A DNA stretch of 41,583 nt, taken from positions 1 through 41,583 of the forward strand of contig WFRP01000125.1 in the NCBI GenBank assembly GCA_015486505.1, read 5' to 3'. This document shows, in pieces, positions 29,300 through 36,777 of this stretch. The notes under the pieces are model-generated. The model searched no databases, was not told the origin of the DNA, and worked only from the letters and a program-made list of their open reading frames with translations. Positions within the stretch are counted from its first letter, which is position 1. Each line of letters opens with the position of its first letter. Source of the DNA: Pseudomonadota bacterium (GTDB lineage Bacteria; Desulfobacterota; Anaeroferrophillalia; Anaeroferrophillales; Tharpellaceae). The position numbers and the translations under genes are program-made.

Positions 29300-29351
29300 C
29301 CGGCGGGAAGCCAGACAGCTGACCGACAAGGTTCAGCTTGGCTCCCGCCGG
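29300..29351 (+). promoter_or_regulatory. Strong imperfect hairpin just upstream of ybgF
   Basis: CCGGCGGGAAGCCAGACAGCTGACC-GACAA-GGTTCAGCTTGGCTCCCGCCGG. Confidence 0.5.
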
Positions 29352-29371
29352 CGGTGGTTTGAATTTTGATC

Positions 29372-30190
29372 ATGAACGATTCGTATAAGTTAAAACTGAT
29401 CGCCATTCTGGTCATTGCATCGGCAATGATTTGCGGCTGTGCCGGTACTAATCAACAGCGCGAGGAGCAGGCAATCTACCACCGCCTTAACGCAATTGAA
29501 CAACAACAGGCAATCTTGCAGCGCGAGAGCGCCAGTGCCCAGAAAAAACTCAACGCCGACACCAACATCCGGCTTGACAACCTCGAAAGAGAGTTAAAAC
29601 TGCTCAGCGAGTCGGTTGAGGATGCCCTGGCCCGGCCCGAAGAAGTAAAATCAATTGACAAGTTTGAATTTGAAGGAACCATTGCCAACCTGGAGAAACG
29701 AATCCAGCAACTTGAGCAGGGAACAGCCACGGCTGCCCCAAATTCAGCCAAACCTAAAAACAACGTCCGGACTCCCCCGAGGCCGGCCCGCCCCGCCGCC
29801 AAAAAAGCCCCAGGCGCCCGCGAAAAGGCCCTCTATGACGATGCCTACAGCACTTTTAAGCGCGGCAATTTCAAAACGGCAAAAAATAAATTCGCAAAGT
29901 TTATTAAAACTTTCCCCAACAGCGGCTACAAGGTTAATTCTCAATTCTGGATCGGCGAATGCTATTATAAGATTGGAGATTACGCTGAAGCAATCATCAG
30001 GTATGATGAAATCATAGCCCAAGCCCCCCACCACCAGAAAGCGGCCAGCGCCCTCCTGAAACAGGGTTTTGCTTTCCTGAAACTCGGGGATACGACTGAC
30101 GGCAAACTAATTCTTGATAAAGTAGTCACAAACTACCCGAAAAGTGACCAGGCTGAAATTGCGCGGCGCAAACTCAAAACCATAAAATAG
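29372..30190 (+). CDS. ybgF: Tol-Pal system coordinator CpoB/YbgF
   Basis: Lipobox MICGCAG, coiled coil, YDDAYSTFKRGNFKTAKNKFAKFIKTFPNSGY TPR repeats; after pal. Confidence 0.88.
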   Translation: MNDSYKLKLIAILVIASAMICGCAGTNQQREEQAIYHRLNAIEQQQAILQRESASAQKKLNADTNIRLDNLERELKLLSESVEDALARPEEVKSIDKFEFEGTIANLEKRIQQLEQGTATAAPNSAKPKNNVRTPPRPARPAAKKAPGAREKALYDDAYSTFKRGNFKTAKNKFAKFIKTFPNSGYKVNSQFWIGECYYKIGDYAEAIIRYDEIIAQAPHHQKAASALLKQGFAFLKLGDTTDGKLILDKVVTNYPKSDQAEIARRKLKTIK

Positions 30191-30244
30191 CCGCAGCCGC
30201 GACATCGATGGCACAGGTTGTGCAGTTGTGCTAATATTAACATT

Positions 30245-30392
30245 TTCGTACCTTACAGGTTATTTTCTGCACCAAAAAACAAGATTTAATAGTCAGAAAA
30301 TGTTCTGATAAGAGTACTTATTTGCGACCAGCGGAAGTGCCCCTGGGTACGGGCCAAAAAAGCCCGATTGGGTTGCGGGATCTGTTCCCGCG
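30245..30392 (-). repeat. Family A element copy A10 (long loop, with cassette)
   Basis: Reverse complement of the consensus, TTCGTACCTTACAGG...TTCCCGCG, then TTAG. Confidence 0.95.
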
Positions 30393-30474
30393 TTAGACAG
30401 TTCTCATAATACTTTATACCATACCCGAATATAATTACTAAAAAGTAACCAAAAACCGGGAGCCAATCCAATTT

Positions 30475-31539
30475 ATGTTATTCAGAAGAGACAAAACCCT
30501 GCTGGGCTTAAACATCGGCTCCGGCTACATTAAAATTGTTGAGCTCAAAGATTCCGGTTCAGTTCACACACTGAGTAGTTTCGGCTTGGCGGCCCTGCCT
30601 CCCGACGCGATTGTTGACGGAACAATCATGGACGCTTCCGCCATCGTCAATGCGATCATCAACCTTGCCGCCAATCTTAAGGTTAAAAAGAAACGGATCA
30701 GCACGTCAATCTCCGGCCACTCGGTTATCATAAAGAAAATAACCCTCCCGCTGATGGATGAAAACACCATCGAAGAAACGATCCACCAGGAAGCCACCCA
30801 GCATATTCCTTACGACATAAGCGATGTCAATCTTGACTTCCAGATTTTAGGCCCGAATGCGGACAATTCCGACAATATGGATATAATTCTGGTCGCCGTC
30901 AAAAAAGACACGATCAATGACTATCTGACCCTGGTTGAAATGGCCGGTTTTACCCCGGTAGTGGTTGATGTCGACACTTTTGCCCTCGAAAACACCTTTG
31001 AACATAACTATGAAGATAATGGAAAAAAAATAGTTGCCTTAATTGATATCGGGGCAAACTTGACCTGTATCAACATACTGGATGACGGCGTAACCTGTTT
31101 TTCGCGTAATATCACCTCCGGCAGCCGCGTTATCACCGAACAACTGCAGAAACAGTTCTCCTTAAGTTACGAGCAGGCCGAACTCCTCAAAATGGGCAGC
31201 CCGGAAAATTTTGCCGACGATATCACGGTTGCAATTTCAGCCATTAAAGAGGCGGCCTTCCCGCTAATCAACGAAATCATCAAAGCCATTGATTTTTTTC
31301 ACACTTCGGCGGTCGCGGATGGCCGCATTGAAAAAATCGTCTTAAGCGGGGGCGGCGCCAAAACCTTTAACATCATTAAAGACATTAAGAACAAATCCGG
31401 GATTGAGACTGAACTGGTCGATCCATTTCGCAATATCATGGTTCCGGAAAAATATTTTGATCTGGAATACATTCGTGAAATCGGCCCAATTGCCGCGGTC
31501 GCCACGGGCCTGGCCCTGCGCAAGGATGAGGTCAGCTGA
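30475..31539 (+). CDS. pilM: Type IV pilus assembly protein PilM
   Basis: LLGLNIGSGYIKIVELK, ATQHIPYDISDVNLDFQIL; pilMNOPQ order. Confidence 0.93.
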   Translation: MLFRRDKTLLGLNIGSGYIKIVELKDSGSVHTLSSFGLAALPPDAIVDGTIMDASAIVNAIINLAANLKVKKKRISTSISGHSVIIKKITLPLMDENTIEETIHQEATQHIPYDISDVNLDFQILGPNADNSDNMDIILVAVKKDTINDYLTLVEMAGFTPVVVDVDTFALENTFEHNYEDNGKKIVALIDIGANLTCINILDDGVTCFSRNITSGSRVITEQLQKQFSLSYEQAELLKMGSPENFADDITVAISAIKEAAFPLINEIIKAIDFFHTSAVADGRIEKIVLSGGGAKTFNIIKDIKNKSGIETELVDPFRNIMVPEKYFDLEYIREIGPIAAVATGLALRKDEVS

Positions 31540-32153
31540 TGATCCATATAAACCTTCTGCCGGTACGAGCTGAACGTCGTAAAGAGTTCATCCGTAAACA
31601 ACTTTCAATTGCCGCGCTCACAATTTTCTTTGCCATTGCGGTTATGGGCCTCCTTTTTTTCCGGATTCAGGGACAATTAAATAAAACTAAAAGCTCTCTG
31701 GCAAGAACCAACAAAAAAATAAAGCAGCTGGACCCGGTCATCAAAAAGATTGACGCTTTCAAAAAAGAAAAAGCCGAGATCAGCAAAAAAATATCAGTTA
31801 TAATTGATCTTGACCGCTATCGCCTGGCCCCGGTAGTCGTGCTTTACGATCTCAACCGGCAGCGGCCGGAGAAACTCTGGTACACCGACATCAAGGAAAA
31901 CAACCGGCACCTGACCGTAAGCGGGGTCGCAATTGACAATGAAACCATCGTCAAGTTCCTGAACAACCTGAAAAAATCAATCCCTCTGCACAATTCCGAC
32001 CTGACTCTGCTGCGCTCTCAGAATATCCAGAAGCTGGATCTTAAAAAATTCACTATCGACTGTCCGCTGGATCTTGACGCCTTACCGGAAATGCTGGAAA
32101 AATCAGCTGCAACTCCGCCGGTTATTGCTGCAGAGGAGGAACAAAATGGCTGA
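31539..32153 (+). CDS. pilN: Type IV pilus assembly protein PilN
   Basis: MIHINLLPVRAERRKEF signature. Confidence 0.9.
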   Translation: MIHINLLPVRAERRKEFIRKQLSIAALTIFFAIAVMGLLFFRIQGQLNKTKSSLARTNKKIKQLDPVIKKIDAFKKEKAEISKKISVIIDLDRYRLAPVVVLYDLNRQRPEKLWYTDIKENNRHLTVSGVAIDNETIVKFLNNLKKSIPLHNSDLTLLRSQNIQKLDLKKFTIDCPLDLDALPEMLEKSAATPPVIAAEEEQNG

Positions 32154-32754
32154 TTTCAGCTTTGATTTTCTCCATAACACTCCGGCCCCCAAACGCGCTT
32201 TAATGTTGTTGGGGATAGTGGCTCTTCTGGCCGGCGGTTTCACCTACTTTATCTATATGCCCAAGCTGAAAACCCTGCAGAGAACCGAACGTAAGCTTAA
32301 AAAGGCTCGGGTAACGCTGCATCAGACGCAGCAGGTTGCAAGTCAGCTCCCCAAATTAGAAGCGGAAATTGCCAGGCTTAATATTGCCTTCAAAAAAGCT
32401 CTGAAGAAATTACCGGACAGTAAAGAAATCCCGGCCCTCCTCCTGAAAATAACTAAACTGGGCAAAGAAGCAAAACTTTCATTCAACCTGTTTCAACCGT
32501 TGGGCAACCGCAACCGGGATTTCTATGCCGAGGTTCCGATTGATATTGAAGTTCAGGGCGGTTACCATGCTATCGGCCGGTTTTTCAGCCAGATCTGCGC
32601 GATGCCGAGAATTGTAAACGTTTACAATTATTCCCTGGGTGATTACAAGCTGACGGCCGACGGCGACCCTCAGCTTAAAGCCAGGTTTCAGGCGGTCACC
32701 TATACATTTATCGATAAACCCGAACCCAAACTCAAAAAGGGTAAGAAGAAATAA
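32146..32754 (+). CDS. pilO: Type IV pilus assembly protein PilO
   Basis: Single TM plus coiled coil, YHAIGRFFSQICAMPRIVNVYNYSL; start at MADFSFDF. Confidence 0.87.
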   Translation: MADFSFDFLHNTPAPKRALMLLGIVALLAGGFTYFIYMPKLKTLQRTERKLKKARVTLHQTQQVASQLPKLEAEIARLNIAFKKALKKLPDSKEIPALLLKITKLGKEAKLSFNLFQPLGNRNRDFYAEVPIDIEVQGGYHAIGRFFSQICAMPRIVNVYNYSLGDYKLTADGDPQLKARFQAVTYTFIDKPEPKLKKGKKK

Positions 32755-33320
32755 TGGCTAGACTTTTTACCGGATTACGCTTCAGCTGCGCCCTGTTGTG
32801 CGTCTGCCTGATGCTGGTTACCCTTGACTCTCCGGCTTTTGCCGGCAAGAAGAGTAAACCGGATAATGTTACTGAACCATTAACCGCGGAAAAACTCAAA
32901 ATTCTTGATAATAAAAAAATTATATTTTCATATAAATCATTGGGGCGCAAGGATCCTTTCCGTCCTTTCATCGACTTCTCTCAGGTTGAAAGACCAATCC
33001 CAACCGATACCAGCCGCCCCCTGACCCCGTTGGAGAAGTACGCCCTGAATCAGTATCGGCTGGTCGGTATAATTCTTGCCGGAGATATGAACAATTACGC
33101 TCTGGTTGAAGATCCGGAAAATGTCGGTTATACCGTAAAGGTTGGGGATATGATCGGCAACATGAGCGGCCAGGTAAAAGAGATAAAATTTAATGAGCTC
33201 GTAATTGAAGAACCCTACCTTGATATATTCGACAGGGAGCAGATCCGTACCATATCCATCCGGCTTCGGGATCTTGAAGAAGAAAGTTATCTCCAACTGG
33301 AAAATGAAAATAGTGAGTAA
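32754..33320 (+). CDS. pilP: Type IV pilus assembly lipoprotein PilP
   Basis: GRKDPFRPF, LTPLEKYALNQYRLVGII; synteny. Confidence 0.88.
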   Translation: MARLFTGLRFSCALLCVCLMLVTLDSPAFAGKKSKPDNVTEPLTAEKLKILDNKKIIFSYKSLGRKDPFRPFIDFSQVERPIPTDTSRPLTPLEKYALNQYRLVGIILAGDMNNYALVEDPENVGYTVKVGDMIGNMSGQVKEIKFNELVIEEPYLDIFDREQIRTISIRLRDLEEESYLQLENENSE

Positions 33321-35094
33321 AACCATGATTTATACTATCCGACGAAAATTTTCGCTGGCATACTTAATCCCGGCGTTGATGTTGCTCAGTCCAGGATTTG
33401 TCAATTTCACGAATGCCGCGCCGGAATCCCCGAAATTCCCGGTATCTAACAATACAATAAGCTTTACGGCTGAACCGACAGACCACACGGTACAGTTACG
33501 TTTTGTAACAACCTCCGACAAAAAAATAAACTACAAACTTTTCACCCTTGATGCCCCGCCGCGACTGGTCATCGACTTTCCGCAAGCCACCTATATTAAA
33601 AATAATATTAATGAAGCATTGAAACATTGTGGTTTCAGCCGACTTCGGGTTTCCAGTGATATCGAAAAGGTTCGCTTTGTCCTGGATACCGAATATACCA
33701 CCCTGCCGCCCTTCACCCAGTCAGCCCGGAATCAAAAATTACTGCTGACTTTGCAACAAGCGGCTCCGGGAAGCGTCAAAACCATTGCTACCCCAGCTAA
33801 AGCCGAGAAAACTGTCGCAAAACCGGCTTTCAAGCCTGGAAACAACCCGATAAGTATCGATTTCAAGGATACTGACATTCAGAATGTCTTTCGCTTTTTG
33901 GCTGAAATCAACCACCTCAATGTGGTAATGAGTGATGATGTCTCCGGCACGGTTACCTTGCGCTTGAAAGAAGTGCCCTGGAAACAGGTGTTGAGCATAG
34001 TTTTAAAAACTCATCAGCTCGGTATGGAACGTACCGGCAATGTCGTTCGCATTGCCCCGCTCAGCGTCTTCGCCAGTGAACAGCAGGCCCTCGATGAAAA
34101 GCGTCGCGCTGAAGCTGAAAGCAAAAAAACCGATGAAGAGATCCAGGACACCGTCTTAAAGATACTTAAAGTTAATTTTGCCAACATTGATGAAGTTGCC
34201 GACAAGATTGAAAATACCATTTTGAGTGACCGCGGCACGGTCGAAACCGACCCGCGTACCAATTCTTTAATCATAACCGACATACCGGATCGCATCGCTC
34301 AGGCGGAATCCCTGTTAAGGAAACTTGACGAACCGGTCAAACAGGTGATGATTGAGGCCAAGATCGTCAAGATCGAGCGTAAATCCGTGCATGAACTGGG
34401 TGTTCAATGGGGCGGGGCCTGGGGCAAGAGCAGTAATGATCGTTACTACGGCATTAATGGTAATGATTCTATGGGTGGAACCGGTTTACCGCCGGTAACC
34501 GACGGCGGTACGGTCCCGGCAGTTCCGAGTTCTTATGCCGTCAATCTGCCGACAACCGCGGTTACCAGCGGTATCGGCCTGATTTTCGGCAAACTTGATA
34601 AATACAACCTTAACCTGAAATTGTCGGCCATGCAGGGACAGGGGCTTGCGAATATCCTCTCATCCCCGAAAGTTCTCGCCTTAAATCAGCACCCGGCCCG
34701 AATCGGCCAGGGGCAGGAGATCCCCTACCAGACGACTTCCCAGGATGGCACCACCACGGAATTTAAAAAGGCTGAACTCAGCCTGGAAGTAACCCCGACA
34801 ATAACCAATAACGGCATGGTCTCGATGGAGGTGATCGTCAGCAAGGATTCCAAAGGTGAAAATACAACCGACGGTCCCGCCATCAATACGCAGACAATTA
34901 CAACTTCTTTACTCCTCAAAGACGGGGAAACCGCGGTTGTCGGCGGGATTATCGAAAGCAACAAAACCAATGCCAATCAGAATGTGCCGGTTCTCGGAAA
35001 GATTCCGATGTTAGGCTGGCTTTTCCGGCATGACTACAAAGATTCCGACCGCAGCGAGCTGATGATTTTCATCACGCCGAGAATCATCCGGTAG
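33304..35094 (+). CDS. pilQ: Type IV pilus secretin PilQ
   Basis: AMIN domain, ISIDFKDTDIQNVFRFLAEINHLNVVMSDDVSGTVTLRL, secretin C-terminal domain; start 33304 or 33325 is uncertain. Confidence 0.9.
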   Translation: MKIVSKTMIYTIRRKFSLAYLIPALMLLSPGFVNFTNAAPESPKFPVSNNTISFTAEPTDHTVQLRFVTTSDKKINYKLFTLDAPPRLVIDFPQATYIKNNINEALKHCGFSRLRVSSDIEKVRFVLDTEYTTLPPFTQSARNQKLLLTLQQAAPGSVKTIATPAKAEKTVAKPAFKPGNNPISIDFKDTDIQNVFRFLAEINHLNVVMSDDVSGTVTLRLKEVPWKQVLSIVLKTHQLGMERTGNVVRIAPLSVFASEQQALDEKRRAEAESKKTDEEIQDTVLKILKVNFANIDEVADKIENTILSDRGTVETDPRTNSLIITDIPDRIAQAESLLRKLDEPVKQVMIEAKIVKIERKSVHELGVQWGGAWGKSSNDRYYGINGNDSMGGTGLPPVTDGGTVPAVPSSYAVNLPTTAVTSGIGLIFGKLDKYNLNLKLSAMQGQGLANILSSPKVLALNQHPARIGQGQEIPYQTTSQDGTTTEFKKAELSLEVTPTITNNGMVSMEVIVSKDSKGENTTDGPAINTQTITTSLLLKDGETAVVGGIIESNKTNANQNVPVLGKIPMLGWLFRHDYKDSDRSELMIFITPRIIR

Positions 35095-35103
35095 AAGCCG
35101 AGC

Positions 35104-35250
35104 CTAGGAGGTTGTCCGAGAATAGGATTTTTTTCTCAGATCAAGGCATTTTTTGACAATAAGCGCAGACATACACCTAGTATTTCGAGCATTATTTTCA
35201 AAAAATAACGCAGAGATGGGGAAAAAAGACGTTCTCGGACAGCCTCCTAG
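35104..35250. mobile_element. 147-bp MITE-like element with ~19-bp TIRs
   Basis: CTAGGAGGTTGTCCGAGAA ... TTCTCGGACAGCCTCCTAG (18/19 complementary), no ORF. Confidence 0.8.
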
Positions 35251-35251
35251 A

Positions 35252-36499
35252 TCACAAATAGTTAACCGGCAATTGGATAACCTTATCCGTCAACAGCTCA
35301 ACCCGACGACCCCGATTAACCAGGATTCCTAAATTTGCGCCCGTATCACTAATGAAATTTTTCAACCCTCGTAAATCCCGTCTCCGATTTATGGTTGAAC
35401 TCAGTTTTATTTCAACTGGAATCAGGCCGTTTACCCCATCAATAACCAAGTCAACCTCGGATTTATCGATCGTTCGGTAGTATGTATACTCCAAGCCGGT
35501 CGCCATGGTTGACTGCAAACCTCTTATAATCTCTTCAATAACAAAAGCTTCGAAAGAAAACCCGGCGACCGGGTGGATAAGCAAAGAATCAAGATCCCTG
35601 ATTTTGAGAAAACTATGCAGTAATCCCTGATCTCGAAAAAATCCTTTCTTTGCCTTTTGGATTTTTTTTAATTTATTTTTGCTGAATGGCAGTAAATTTC
35701 GCCAGATAAAAGTCTGGTGAATAATATCCAAGTAGTCTTTGACCGTGGTCACACTCACTTCTAGTGCCCGGGCAATCTCACTCATATTTAATTGATGGCC
35801 GGAAAACTGAGCCAACAGAGTCATAAACCTTCTAAAACTATGCATATTCAGTCGCGGAAACAACCCCCTGATATCCCGACTGATATAATCTTTAATATAG
35901 TTCTCCTGCCATTGCTCATAAAAACCGGGATGCCGCTCACCCACAATCAAGGGCTCAGGAAAACCGCCCTTAAACCAGACATTCATACTTTCGACCAGAC
36001 TTATTTTGCTCGTAAGAGATAAGAAATCTTTATTATCACTATCAGGGCCATTTGCAATTAACAAGTGATAGATATCCGGAATTCTCTTCTCGTAGTATTC
36101 GCACTGTTTAAATGGCCACATTTCTACAGTAACTATGCGTCCGGCCAGACTTTCACTTATTCCTTTAGCAATTTCCGGAGAGCTTGAACCTGTTAGAATA
36201 AATCGGCCTTTTTTCTGGCGATCCTGATCTATAACACCGCGCAAAATCTGAAAGAGTTCAGGATACTGCTGCGCTTCATCAATAATAACTCCAGCACTAT
36301 TGAGAGCAAAAAATGCCACCGGATCACTACTTATCAGTTGATAGTCATCCGGGCTTTCAAGATCATAATATCGCCATTCCGGCCGCATTTGCCGCACCAA
36401 AGTCGATTTTCCACATTGCCGGGGTCCGACAACCGCCACCACCGGAAACATCTCCAGTAGATGGTTGATTTTACCCTCTATAATTCGCGCTTTACCCAT
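35252..36499 (-). CDS. AAA ATPase with DUF4143 C-terminal domain
   Basis: Walker A VVGPRQCGKSTLVRQM, IIDEAQQYPELFQILRGVID, FILTGSSSPEI, DUF4143-like C-terminal ...TIDKSEVDLVIDG...PVEIKLS. Confidence 0.85.
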   Translation of the reverse strand: MGKARIIEGKINHLLEMFPVVAVVGPRQCGKSTLVRQMRPEWRYYDLESPDDYQLISSDPVAFFALNSAGVIIDEAQQYPELFQILRGVIDQDRQKKGRFILTGSSSPEIAKGISESLAGRIVTVEMWPFKQCEYYEKRIPDIYHLLIANGPDSDNKDFLSLTSKISLVESMNVWFKGGFPEPLIVGERHPGFYEQWQENYIKDYISRDIRGLFPRLNMHSFRRFMTLLAQFSGHQLNMSEIARALEVSVTTVKDYLDIIHQTFIWRNLLPFSKNKLKKIQKAKKGFFRDQGLLHSFLKIRDLDSLLIHPVAGFSFEAFVIEEIIRGLQSTMATGLEYTYYRTIDKSEVDLVIDGVNGLIPVEIKLSSTINRRRDLRGLKNFISDTGANLGILVNRGRRVELLTDKVIQLPVNYL

Positions 36500-36703
36500 G
36501 ATATTTAAACTCTACACCTAATATCAATGGTTGTCAAATAATAGTTTAAAAATAACTTATTGAATAAAACATATTAGTGCCGGCGCGAAGCAAAAGGCGG
36601 CGTTCTCGATATTCGTCGAAGCTCAAAGCCGTTTATCTATTTTGCGTTTCCCGGCAAAGGTAAAACTTGACCCCTACTACCTACACACCCAAAACGAATA
36701 AAA

Positions 36704-36743
36704 AAAGGGTGTTGGTGTTCCGCTTGGGACACCAACACCCTTT
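36704..36743 (-). terminator. Intrinsic terminator downstream of the large ASH-repeat gene
   Basis: 15-bp stem AAAGGGTGTTGGTGT / ACACCAACACCCTTT followed by a T-run on the minus strand. Confidence 0.85.
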
Positions 36744-36777
36744 AATTGTATGTTCTATAGCAAAAAAGCTCCTTGAG

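Noticed and set aside
5168-30392. Family A as a CRISPR array
   Set aside because: No regular short repeat-spacer alternation and no cas genes; copies are long, mostly single, and kilobases apart.
5168-30392. Family A as integron attC sites
   Set aside because: No integrase, no consistent GTTRRRY/RYYYAAC borders, and the intervening genes are syntenic housekeeping operons in both orientations.
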